Positions 34,823 to 45,090 of a stretch of DNA of 64,000 nucleotides are shown piece by piece. The notes under the pieces are model-generated. The model was given only the letters and a program-made list of their open reading frames with translations, did not search any database and was not told where the DNA came from. Both the position numbers and the translations under genes were made by a program. This DNA is from Moniliella sp. 'wahieum' (taxonomy: Eukaryota > Basidiomycota > Moniliellomycetes > Moniliellales > Moniliellaceae). Within the stretch, counting starts at the first letter, position 1. The number at the start of each line of letters is the position of its first letter. The stretch is taken from positions 234,761 through 298,760 of the forward strand of contig RSEE01000088.1 in the NCBI GenBank assembly GCA_003971905.1, given 5' to 3'.

Positions 34823-35021
34823 AAAATGTTGCTTCGACTGAGCACCCACTGCGCTGCGCTGCTTGAGCGCGCATTCCGCTCTCGTTTCCGCCCGGCGTCA
34901 TTTAACGGACGAGCGGTGGCACTGCCCACTACTACTACAGCAAGCGGGGCTATTGCATGTTACACACGACAGCCTGTGTCAGCGCACGAGCCACGCGGGC
35001 AGCATGCCTTGCGACCCACTA

Positions 35022-36617
35022 CTACCCCACCTCCTCCGGCTTCGCCTCGGGCTTCATCGCCGGGAAGGCCAGCACCTCGGCAATGCGCTGCGCATCCGCC
35101 AGAAGCATCACCAGCCGGTCCACCCCCATCCCCCACCCCGCCGTGGGCGGCAGCCCGTGCTCCAGCGCCTCCACAAACGCCTCGTCAATCCTCTGTGCCT
35201 CCCCGTCCCCCTGCGCCGCCTGCCGCGCTTGTTCTTCAAACCGCAGCCGCTGCTCCTGCGGGTCGTTCAGCTCCGTGTACGCGTTGGCCAGCTCTTGGCC
35301 GGCCACAAACAGCTCAAATCGCTCCGACAAGCCCGCCGTCGTCCGGTCCCCCTTGGCCAGCGGGCTCATCACCTCAGGGTGTCCCACCAGGAACGTGGGG
35401 TTGATGCACTCGGGCTCAATATACGTCCCAACCAGCTTGTCGATCAGGCGCGCCGACGTCCGTGGGTGAGCACACACGACTCCGTGCTTCCTCGCCAGCG
35501 CATCGAGCCATGCTCTCGAGTCCTCTGTGTGCAGCTCCGAGGGAGGTGGGAACGTGACCCCCAGCTTCTGCTCCAGCGTCGGGATCAGCTCCACTCGCCT
35601 CCACGGAGGAGAAAAATCGATGGTGTAGGTCTCGCCCTCCTTGGGGTGGTACACCACCTCCAAGCTGCCCTTGACCTCTTGGACAAGCGAGACAATCATC
35701 TCCTCGGTCAGGCTAAGCAGATCCCACATGTCCGCGTAGGCCATGTAAAACTCCAAGCTGGTAAATTCAGGGTTGTGAGTCGGATCAATCGACTCGTTGC
35801 GGAAGACCTTGCCCAGCTCGTAGACGCGATCAAGCCCCCCGACAACAAGCTGCTTAAGATAGAGCTCAGGTGCAACACGGAGGAACAGGTCAAGCCCCAG
35901 ATCATTATGGTGGGTCTGGAATGGTCGCGCTTGCGCTCCTCCAGGAATGAGGTTCATCATGGGCGTTTCGACCTCGAGGAACCGACGCGCATCGAGAAAG
36001 TGACGGAGGAAGCGGATGACCCGAGCACGGAGCAGGAACGTTTCCTCACAGTTGGGTTGACCATCAAGTCCAAATATCGTTTCCGATACCTCATCTCTGG
36101 GTTGGTCAGCCCCCCTTTCTCCACTCCCTCGGCAGTCACATAGCTCTTGGCAGGCAAGCGGTGCAGGCTGGGAGCGAGCAGGGTCATGCTCAAGGGGAAA
36201 AGCGTAAGTTCGCCCCTCTTTGTTCGTCCAGGCGTGCCACGGAACCCAACCACGTCCCCGCCCCTCACGATAGTGGAGGTCCCAGCCCTCATCCTGCTCC
36301 TTGGCCGACGCCATAACCTGCACCTTGGCGCCCTCGCCATGGAGGTCGTAGAAATGGAGCTTCGTGCCCTGCGTACGCTTTGTCATCACGCGCCCAGCAA
36401 GTGACACCGGCCCCTCCACTCGTTCCCCAGGGGCGAGCGAGGCATACCGTTCGACAAACGCAGGAATGCTCATCTCGACATGGAACTTGTGGGGGTAGGC
36501 CGACGGCAGCGAGGCAATCGTTCGTCTGCGCAGTTCGTAGTCCTGCTCTGGGCTCAGCGCCGGCGCGGGCGGGACAGCATAGAGGGGGGGGTGGTGTGGA
36601 GCACCCTCCGAGGACAT
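35022..36617 (-). CDS. Lysyl-tRNA synthetase (class II)
   Basis: Charges tRNA-Lys. Begins [13 protein letters not shown] (ATG at 36617). It continues with the OB-fold anticodon-binding region ([52 protein letters not shown]) and [12 protein letters not shown]. The class II catalytic motifs follow: motif 1 in [15 protein letters not shown], motif 2 in [29 protein letters not shown], motif 3 in [15 protein letters not shown]. The middle exon region is split over frames by errors near 36270 and 36040; the 3' two thirds (36000-35022) are intact. No presequence is visible, so this is probably the cytosolic form; dual targeting cannot be excluded. Same-strand tandem with the SMG6-like gene, 277 bp apart. 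Confidence 0.94.
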   Translation of the reverse strand: MSSEGAPHHPPLYAVPPAPALSPEQDYELRRRTIASLPSAYPHKFHVEMSIPAFVERYASLAPGERVEGPVSLAGRVMTKRTQGTKLHFYDLHGEGAKVQVMASAKEQDEGWDLHYREGRGRGWVPWHAWTNKEGRTYAFPLEHDPARSQPAPLACQELCDCRGSGERGADQPRDEVSETIFGLDGQPNCEETFLLRARVIRFLRHFLDARRFLEVETPMMNLIPGGAQARPFQTHHNDLGLDLFLRVAPELYLKQLVVGGLDRVYELGKVFRNESIDPTHNPEFTSLEFYMAYADMWDLLSLTEEMIVSLVQEVKGSLEVVYHPKEGETYTIDFSPPWRRVELIPTLEQKLGVTFPPPSELHTEDSRAWLDALARKHGVVCAHPRTSARLIDKLVGTYIEPECINPTFLVGHPEVMSPLAKGDRTTAGLSERFELFVAGQELANAYTELNDPQEQRLRFEEQARQAAQGDGEAQRIDEAFVEALEHGLPPTAGWGMGVDRLVMLLADAQRIAEVLAFPAMKPEAKPEEVG

Positions 36618-36925
36618 GGGCACACACCCCTCCACCGTGGGAGGCTGCGTCCCACTGTCGGGAGAGCCCGAGGGCCGACCAAACGCAGCATGGTGGTCAC
36701 TTGACTATTGGCCTGCTAGCAACCCCGCCAGAAGACGCTTCTGCCGCAAGCGCGGGGGCTTTACATTTCACATTTCTCACGTCAGCGTAACATCGCTGCA
36801 CCCAGTACATCGCCCGACTGCTTTTAGTTGCCCAGACTATAGATCTTCACATCAGCTGTGGACTACCCAACACACTCCCAAGTGCTGCCCTGCGACGTCT
36901 TCTGGGTACGATGCCCACCATTCCA

Positions 36926-37960
36926 TCATCTGTTCGCTCCAGCGCCATAATCACGCGTCCCGAAAGAGTAGTAGGACCATCCGTGGTGGTCCCTCGAAGC
37001 CGAATGGGCCCGGATGGCTGTCGCCGGTCTCGGTGGGGTGTTGGGACTTGGAGCACCGCTGGTGCGCTCCGCCACGCACCTCGACCGCTCTTCGGATACC
37101 CGTGATCCATAATGCGAAGGAGGCGAAGGAGGCGAAGGAGCCAATAGATCTTCAAGTTTCGGCATGCTGCGTCCTTGGCGCTGAGGGGGGCTGCGTCCCC
37201 TCTCGCCTCGCAGCGTGTTCTTGGGAGAAGTACCTTCTTGCCGAAGCGTTTCCACCCCCTGGCAGCCCTCTCACGACGGAGGTAAGGCAAACGTGGAGAG
37301 GGTAATGAAGACGAACGGTACAAGGTCCTCTTTCCCGATTGGCCATCAATGTGGATGAACTGTCCCCGAGCAGGCACACCAGTATGGCCGAGAAGTCGGC
37401 TTTGCCCCACCGAGCGGGGAGCCAGCGCTGCTCTTGTCGCCTCAGTTATCCTTGGCGAAGGGGGGTTGGATTCGTGAGACACACCGTGCCGCTCACGATG
37501 GGGATCGTGATACCGCTCCGTGTACGTCCAAGGCGATCGGGACCTGGCCTCGTAAGACCCGCCTCCGTAAACGTCACTGCGGTTTTGGAAACCTAAGCTA
37601 GGTCCTCGTCTCCAGGTGGGGCTGGACGTAGTGGAAGTCTGTGGAGGTTGATGATGTGTGGGGGGGAGCGTTCGAGCCTTCGGTTCTCCTCCCACCGAGA
37701 GTAGCGACTCTCATGTGTACGAACAGGGCCAACCATCATGTGTGGGGAAATTGGAGTGGCAGCTAGAATGATGATGTCGACAATGGGAGGAGGTTAAATA
37801 AGAACTCTTCGAGCGAGTCTCATCTACCTTCCATAAGCTCATCAGGTGTGCTACGACGCAGGGGCCATCCAACAAAAAAAAACTGCCAAGCTCCACAGGG
37901 GAGAGAGAGCGCCAAAAATGTCAACGTGTGAAGATTTGCTTGACCTAGCTTGGCCTCCAT
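36926..37960 (-). CDS. Hypothetical disordered, Ser/Pro/Arg-rich protein
   Basis: I do not recognise the family. Splicing suggests exons from an ATG at about 37960 (MEAKLGQANLHTL) through PLRRSTPDELMEG. A GTAGATGAG donor near 37830 joins an AG acceptor near 37712 to give ESLLSVGGEPKARTLPP, which reads naturally across the junction. The next part is Pro/Thr/Ser/Arg-rich (SPWTYTERYHDPHRERH, NPPSPRITEATRAALAPRSV). A further intron or shift near 37380-37250 leads to ETLRQEGTSPKNTLRGERG, MPKLEDLLAPSPPSPP and an ending SFGTRDYGAGANR at 36926. It probably encodes a short-motif-containing regulatory or scaffold protein. Exon borders are tentative. About 309 bp upstream of LysRS on the same strand. 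Confidence 0.45.
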
Positions 37961-39572
37961 CCTAGACCATGTGAAGTCTCACTCGCCCAGACCCACAACG
38001 GTGGAGGCCCCATGGTGGCGCGTGTGGGACACGACGCTCTCTCGCGGAAGACACCTAATATGTACGGGGTCTCTTTTGTTCAACGTACTAAACGCGCATA
38101 TGCTTTTGGAGTCTGCGGAGTGTATGATCTGATTATCCCTAGTTGTCTGTTTATGTCGGTGAAGGATTGCCTTCTATTGTATTGTGCTCAACGAACGTTC
38201 AGCCTGAATTGCTGCTCTCTAGGGCCGGCTCACGGCCTAATAAGAGAGCCTAATGGCCATGGTTCAAAGAAGGGTAACCGGTTAGTAACCGGTAAGGCCT
38301 AAAAGGGCTGACGCGCTGACGGCTGACAGCGTGACGGCGCCACGCCATACGACATGCGATGGGTGATAGCCGCACATGCTGCACCTGGCGGGCAGAAGGT
38401 TGTGTCAAAATCTTCCGATGCACCGCGTGATTCACGCATGTGCTGCGTGCTACATGTGCTCTCGCTCCATGCAGCTGTGGAGTGTATGTGGGGGGGGCGG
38501 CGCACTGGGGCACCGGGGGGCACAGAGGTGCCCACCATTATATTTCGCTCTTCTCTCACGCCGACCATACGATTGCGGTTGCTCGCGTTGCTCGCTTCTC
38601 GTGGCGACTGCACGGAAGACTGTGCACGGAAGACTGTGCCTTGGCGTTCGGTCAAACAGCCCCTTGTGTTCTCTGCCCTTCTCTGCCCCCAAGTGCACAC
38701 TGTCCGCCTCACGCTACCCCGGAATCTCTGGAGAGACATGTGCTCGAAAGCACTGCACAGTACGTGTTGAACGTGTATGATACTGACGTACTGACAGCGG
38801 ACACTAACCGGCAATTCGCGGCCACATTCTGCTCCCTGAGGGATCAACGACCGGACCGCCGGGTCCACGTGCATGACGCATGGTTCCCGCCGCCGAGTCT
38901 AAACGATCTAAAACCCGCTATCCGCGGGGCAGGCGCTGGTACACCTGCGCGGCTGTCCCAACTGTTATACCAGATTATACCCTCGTTGCGCCCCTTGAAG
39001 CTTAAAGCTTAACATCTTAGATCTCAGAGAGATCTCAACACTCTCAACATTGAGTTCAACGCAACCCTCCATATGTACAACCGTGCCGTTCCTTTGCAAT
39101 TGTATGCCACAAGTACTAAGTGCGGGGAGGATTATATTTCATGGCAGTTTTGTCGGAGGATACGGTCACGAACACTTTCAAACAAAACATTGCCAAGGCA
39201 ACAACGATCATCGATCAACGGTCAAAGAGGACTGCTAGTGCCTATTCCTTCCACCCCTTCCTGTGGGCCCCAAATTAAGCACAAGCCCCGCCCCAGTCCA
39301 AAGGAAGGCTCGCATAGAGGGCCAGGCCGCCCCGACAAGCGCTGGCCATCAGTACTCAGTACCATTGATGCTCTTGTCCCGTAATTCCACTTTAGTCACG
39401 GCCTGCGCTTGAGCAATGGTTTCTGGTTAAACTTGGCCTGGGAACTACCAAGAAATGAGATAGATGAGAGCTTAGCGTGCCGGCGCAACTTCGTCGGAGC
39501 GCCAACAAACGGTGTGGCTTCGCGCCGATCCGAATAACAAATGTGCAGTCATTGAAATGTTCACAATGTCAA
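37961..39572. other. Gene-poor spacer with mosaic heptad array
   Basis: No gene supported. GGTAACCGGTTAGTAACCGGT occurs at about 38275-38296. The mosaic array AAGCTTA-AAGCTTA-ACATCTT-AGATCTC continues to GAGTTCAAC at 38996-39060. ORFs around 38.35-39.0 kb (up to 190 codons) lie in overlapping frames on both strands without features and are taken as chance. Confidence 0.45.
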
Positions 39573-39592
39573 TAGGGTTTTATGCTAGGGTT
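39573..39592. promoter_or_regulatory. Pair of TAGGGTT boxes upstream of RPS29
   Basis: TAGGGTT at 39573-39579 and again at 39586-39592, roughly 300 bp before the RPS29 ATG. This is the same heptamer found upstream of RPL4 and in the RPL15-RPL5 intergenic region. Confidence 0.5.
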
Positions 39593-39890
39593 CTTGGCCC
39601 GCAATGTATCAGCTGCGGCAAGCGTCTGGAGTAGTGCCCTTGAATTTTCAATTAGGCCAGCGATCGTCTTGGTACGCCGCGGCCACGTCTTGTCTCCACC
39701 GCTCAGCCCATCGTCGACTCGTCGCCGTCTTTGTACGTTTTCGTCTGTCTGCTCTTCACGGTGATGCGCATGGCCTCGGGATCCATGGGTCCATGTTCCA
39801 TCAGCTGGTGAATGGGCCCGTCTGCCTCCATCGATGGAAACGACGCTGCTAAACGCGGAACTAACCCCTGCCTGTCCAGCTACCTCCACC

Positions 39891-40132
39891 ATGGCTCACG
39901 CTAACGTCTGGTTCTCTCACCCCCGCAAGCACGGCAAGGGCAGCCGCCAATGGTACGTTTCCTCTTTGCTCCCAGCGTGCGCCCCTTGAAATCGTAAGAC
40001 CCAAAAGGCTGACCCGTCCCACAGCGCGTGTGCTCGAACAACGGCGGTATCATCCGCAAGTACGGGCTGGACATCTGCCGCCAGTGCTTCCGTGAGAAGG
40101 CCAGCGCGATTGGCTTTGCCAAGTTCCGCTAA
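39891..40132 (+). CDS. RPS29: 40S ribosomal protein S29 (uS14)
   Basis: Small zinc-binding protein of the 40S head. Exon 1 (39891-39952) encodes [20 protein letters not shown] and part of the first Cys codon. A GTACGT...CACAG intron (39953-40024) follows. Exon 2 encodes [32 protein letters not shown] and ends KFR, giving the two CxxC knuckles that hold zinc. The joined exons total 170 nt, one short of the 171 needed for the universal 56-residue protein. The missing base is a C at the start of exon 2, probably an assembly error. It stands alone in a gene-poor stretch. Confidence 0.93.
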
Positions 40133-41236
40133 GCTTTCGACTTGTACCAAAAGGGCTTCTCGGCCTGGCTATGCATGATCCTTGCGATCCATCTCGACGA
40201 CTGTGAGACCCTGTGAGCGGAAACCACGATCCTCTGGGACGAAATCTGAGGTTCGGCAAGGCGCGATAGGTGCCAACCGAGAGGCATAACCGTCAGTTGC
40301 ACACTAACCAGATTCGCTCTATGGTTGCCTTGCTGTTACGCTATCCTTGCATTTGGTGGGACGCTGGCTTGAGGAGTAGGACCCCTGGCGCTTGGCAGGA
40401 AATCGTTTATGCTTCGCCCGGCCTAGCCGGTTGTTTTCGACTATGAGTGCTTGGGCGAGTGTGCAGGTGCAGGTCGTTGCGCGTTGTGCGACGTGGGGAA
40501 AGCAACCCCATTGGCAAAAGAGGCGACAAAGGTAGTACCAGAGATAGTAGGCGTCCGTCCTGCTGATAGATCCCACAGAATGTACCACGATATACAACCT
40601 GCACACTTTGTCGACATCTACAGGCATCAAGTGACGCCTAGGCCGGATGTGCCTGCCCCGTTTGGTGTCCCAATGTCAACTCCAAACTGATGAAGACCCG
40701 TGCGGGCCCTATCTTCCATGGCAGATCGATCATCAACCTTCACTGGTCACACCTGGCAAGTTTAATGAAGTGTAGTCGCTAGTAGTCACTTGTGTGTAGC
40801 GGGCTGGCCTGCCGGGCGGACGCAGTTTTACCTGTTGGATTTACCGCGAGGGGGATTTTTCCTACAAAAAGACTCACCTTCAAACATCCCTTTCAGTTGG
40901 TCAAGGGTCAGCTCAGCCAATACGAACCTCTTTACAAAATGTTCCTGACGGCTCCATGCAATGTGTGTCTCTTAATAGGTATGGGGGAAAGAATAGCTGC
41001 GTTCATTCAGGCCTGCGGTAAAATCATCATTTGCCATCGTACTAGTTGCTGAAAACGTTGTGATCGACACTGCATCAGCCCGTGAAAAGCAACCAGGACT
41101 ATTATGAACCATCTCTTGCGTGGTCCCGCACTTCAGAAGCAGGGAGGCTTACCCATGTATGTTGTTAAAGATGGACTTTGTAGGGTGAAAGGGAATTGCG
41201 AAGTCCTCGAAATTAGCTGCTAAACGGTGAGGAAAG

Positions 41237-41560
41237 TTAACGAGAGGGGAAATGTTGTTGACCCATTCCACGGTTTTGGTGATCACTTTTCGTACAGCAG
41301 GTTTCCATCATACGAGGTTCTTTAGTAACAAAGTGTTGGATTCTATCCCATGCCCGCGTCCATTGTGCTCGCCTTCTTGCCTCCCCTCCCTGAGGTGCGA
41401 GTCGTATAGTGCCCGCAAGGTCTTCCTTTTCGACCCCATCCTCTTCGTCTAACTCGATTTGCTGGTCCCGGGATCGCGACTTCAACCTCCAAACGCGCTT
41501 GTGACCGTGAAGAGTTGCAGATAGAAGGAAGAGGGCCACGACTTTCGGCTGAGACATCAT
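41237..41560 (-). CDS. Possible small secreted or membrane-anchored protein
   Basis: A 107-codon frame from a true ATG, with a hydrophobic N-terminus (KVVALFLLSATL) that could be a short signal peptide or anchor. A charged body follows (RSRDQQIELDEEDGVEKEDL, GGEARRRAQWTRAW) and two adjacent Cys near the end. No family recognised, no intron needed. Codon use and the isolated setting do not decide whether it is real; small secreted proteins in gene-poor DNA are common in plant- or animal-associated fungi. Confidence 0.25.
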   Translation of the reverse strand: MMSQPKVVALFLLSATLHGHKRVWRLKSRSRDQQIELDEEDGVEKEDLAGTIRLAPQGGEARRRAQWTRAWDRIQHFVTKEPRMMETCCTKSDHQNRGMGQQHFPSR

Positions 41561-44500
41561 GTGAACTCCTCAACTTGAGTGTTAACCCTTATATCCCACC
41601 AACTTTTGGTGTTCATGCCATAGCCTGGTGCACCCAACACGACTCATCGTGACTCGATGGCTGCAAAAACGGAGGCTGAGAATTGACTGGAAGTCAATAT
41701 CTCTGATCGGGGAAGCAGAAGATGCCAGGGTCATAAGCAATGCGCATCAATGTATATACCGCTACTATAAATCGAAAATGCGACAACAGATGGTGGACCA
41801 GGTCGAGTGCAAGAACACTGTCGCCAGAAGTTGGTCAACCTACTGTTTATCGCGACCGATATGGGCTAGGATATGTCCTGTGTCACAGTTAAATCCTCCC
41901 AGACCTCGAGCGGAAGATAACTGCCGATGGAGTCCTGGGTATTGCCGACCCTATCCTCGCGGGATGCAGAAACACCCATACGGCGAACCCCTGATACCAT
42001 TTCTGTTGATAGTGACCCGTTCATATTCAAAAAAAGCGAAAGGGTGTTAGTACTTTCATAGGAATCCTGCGGCGCGTAGGAGGGGTTATGATCCTGACCT
42101 TGTTGTACTCCACCAAGCGTTCGACATAGTGGCGTGGGTTGAACATACTAGTAAAGATGCCATAGCCAAAGATTCTTGCTTAGCATTGGCTGTTGAGAGA
42201 AACAACGCCTACTAGGCAGTCCTGTTGTCATCCCGGAGCGATGCAACTTCCTGATGTAACGATCTCAATAAGAGGGAAATAATAATGATCCCTGTGCCGG
42301 CGAAACGGCACGATCTGGTGGATGAGGAACATCGTCTTCATACTCTTCTAGTTCCACCTCAGATGCCAGTACGTCTGAATTGACAAGCATCTCTACGTGA
42401 GCTGACTCAAATTCATTGACAAGCCTTGCCACCCACGATATGACCCACACTATCAATCTCTATGCTCCCCGCTCGGCCATACTTCCTGTCTCCTCACGGT
42501 TTCGAGCACGAACCGCGCTTAACATCGCACAAGAAAGAGAGTTATGCATACCCCTCTATTCTACATCCATATCATTGACAGAGCTTAAGGCTGGGACAGG
42601 GAAACGCTATACGCCTAAACCGACCCGTTCATCTTGCGTGTGTTACTTGGAACTGCCATGTGGTCAGCCCGCATACCCCGTCTCTGAGAACACCTGCTGA
42701 TTTAATTGCTCCTCCAAAACCTTCTAGGCTTGTTTTTGGATTACCCTCTTCTCGGACTCACCCACCGTCTGTTTCTTATAGGTTGTTGAGGTGCTTGAAG
42801 GGCGCTCTAGACCATTCGCTCCGCTCGACACCTGACCGCACCAGAGGGCCCTGGAATTTCACACGGATTTTTTCCACTGCCCATTTCTGGGTACGCTCTC
42901 TTCTCTTTTCGTGTCTACGGCTTGCCCGTATATCGAGGAATACCAAGACTGTAAACGCTCTGGTGTGGTGTGGTTGGGCATTACAAGACTGTGTCCGTGG
43001 TGTGGCCTGTGGTGTGGCCTGTGGTGTGGCCGGAATGTCTGGCGATCGTAGCGTCAGCGTGACGCCACACTGGTGTAATGGTGCCGACAGCCCAATCCCG
43101 GAACCTTCCGGTTCATCCCTTACAATATTCCGTCTTGGAGGGCAGGAGTATTCTTGTAGCGTCTGTGGCCATGTGTAATGCGATACACTATATTAGCTGC
43201 CTGCTCTCTGGTCTTCTTCAGTCAGATGTGGTTACGAAGTATTAGGATTGCAGCGTATGTGGCGGAGTGGTAGGGGTGGTAGGGGTGGTGTATAAGTCTG
43301 TCCAACAAGAAAGCGAGGACCCCCATATTTTCGGCCACCGGCAGCGGCACTCGTCTCTACAGTGCTGCATACAGACTTTTTCTCATGCACATGCCAAACC
43401 AGAAAGTGCCCTGATGCTGCGGGCTCAATGAAACACACCACCCGCTTTCAGCCGCGCAGGCATGGCGCTAGTTTGGTCCAGTGCTGGCTGTGACAGTGAT
43501 CGATGATGTCGATGATGACAGAGTGGCCATGCTGTGGCGCTGGGCGCGGAGCCTCAGCGCAGATCATTAAAGCGGCACTAGGCACTACAGTACTCATCGA
43601 TCGCTTTGGCCAATGCCATCTTGCCGACGGGGGTGCGTGTGGTTCCTTCGCGTTATATGCATTTTGAGTGTACGCTCAAGGGGTCCCCGGTCCCCGGTCC
43701 CCGGTAACCGGTAACCGGTAATAGCCGATCAACGGGCTCACGTCTACTGAAGCTTGAAGCTTGAAGCTTGATGCTTGAAGCCTACACTCGTGAGGCCCGA
43801 GGCATGATGCCATGAGGCCCGGGTCCTCTATATCAATGCCACAGAAGAGGGCGATGATCGATGAAGCTAAGGAGGGCATGATTAGAGGGCAAGTCGAAGG
43901 AGCTCAGGAAGCACAGGAAATCAATTAGAAAAGCTTTTGGACTCTCCCATATAGTAGGGCTTTAGGCCCAGTTCCCCAAAAGACTGGGGCCAGCCGATGG
44001 CCATGCATTAACACGTGGTACGTGACATTATGCAAATGGATTCAACATTGATCAGAAGCTTGAAGGCCGTATGTCAATCTCATTGACCGTCGGCTCGGTC
44101 ATTAACAGGAAAGTCACCCCACAGTCACCGCTGCTTCAATCGATATGTGGGGTGTGTGGGGGAAACAAGAAGGTAGATGAGTTAAATGAGGCCTCCCTGA
44201 GGCCTGAGGGAATTTGGCCGTTTTTATGCCACAGTCGCGCATGTGGCAGAGCGTGTGGGGTTATAGCAATCCGGTGGTAATTATACGGCGAGGTTCTTAT
44301 TGTCCTCCCAACACACACATGGGAGGGTGTTGTGTCCCCACAAGAAGTGCTGCGCCTGAGGCCTGAAGCATGATGCATGATGTGTTGGTTGTTGCACGTT
44401 GCCGAGAGGCTGCCGGTTTCGGCTGCGCCGCAGTTGCACATCCATCATCGGCATATTCCCCCAACACGCATGCCTGCGCCAGGTCCCCCTCTCGGGCCGG

Positions 44501-44979
44501 CAGTCACTTCAGCGCTCAGCCTGAGCGCTCAGCATTGCCATGTTGGCAGTGGACTCGTGTTGCTTCTGGTCAGGCCAATAAGCTGCCAGTGCAAGCTCCA
44601 AGAGCCATATCGCTTCAAGTAGTCTCTCACTGATCGCCCCATCTGCATCATAAGAAGGGCGTCGATGCAAGTGGAGTGACCCGTTCACGCGTCACGGATG
44701 CGGGCCTTTCGGCGATATAGGCTTGCTATGCACCGCTTGCGCAAATCCCACACATCTCGTAATTTAACCTGCCCATTTAATTAAGTCCAAGACACGCTTC
44801 TCTTATTAGCTCCACAGCGAGAGCTGGTCTGTGCACTGTCTCGTATACCCCGCACTCGGACCCTTTCACCAACAGCCACCACACGCCATCCATTCAACCG
44901 CTGCCGCCACACCCCCCTGTGCACACATCGCGCCCCGTGGTCCCCCGGCTTGGCGTGTGACGCGCACCGACGCCTGATG

Positions 44980-44986
44980 TTATATA
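44980..44986 (+). promoter_or_regulatory. TATA box of the GH3 gene
   Basis: TTATATAG about 105 bp before the chosen ATG (45091), the same distance as the GAPDH TATA box from its start. Confidence 0.5.
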
Positions 44987-45090
44987 GCTCCGGCTTCGGG
45001 ATGGCGAGAGTCGTTAACAGCTGCAACCGCCGCTACCCCTCATCGATCTCTTCATCGCTGGAAACTGCGTGTTACGCTGGACTGGTGGCC

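Larger units (their letters stand above)
40133..45000. other. Gene-poor region of about 4.9 kb
   Basis: No confidently assigned gene. Possible coding traces are a minus ORF at 41237-41560 (listed separately), minus text near 42265-42456 (HVEMLVNSDVLASEVELEEYEDD), plus text near 42080-42215 (DPDLVVLHQAFDIVAWVEHTSKDAIAK) and a plus ORF 42660-43178; none joins to another or matches a family. Short repeats include three TGTGGTGTGGCC-type units (about 42990-43032), GGTCCCC/GGTAACC heptads (43681-43720), GAAGCTT heptads (43749-43780) and AGGCCT, GCATGAT and AGCGCTC heptads (44190-44535). Confidence 0.45.

Noticed and set aside
34745-34849. Poly-histidine N-terminus of the SMG6-like protein
   Set aside because: The frame has no ATG before the repeat; it is the GGT/GAT microsatellite of the 5' UTR.
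38350-39012. Candidate gene in overlapping frames at 38.35-39.0 kb
   Set aside because: Similar-length ORFs on both strands, poly-G interruptions and no recognisable motif.
42660-43178. 172-codon plus-strand ORF
   Set aside because: No domain, signal peptide or neighbour context; contains a TGTGGTGTGGCC tandem repeat and looks like a chance ORF.
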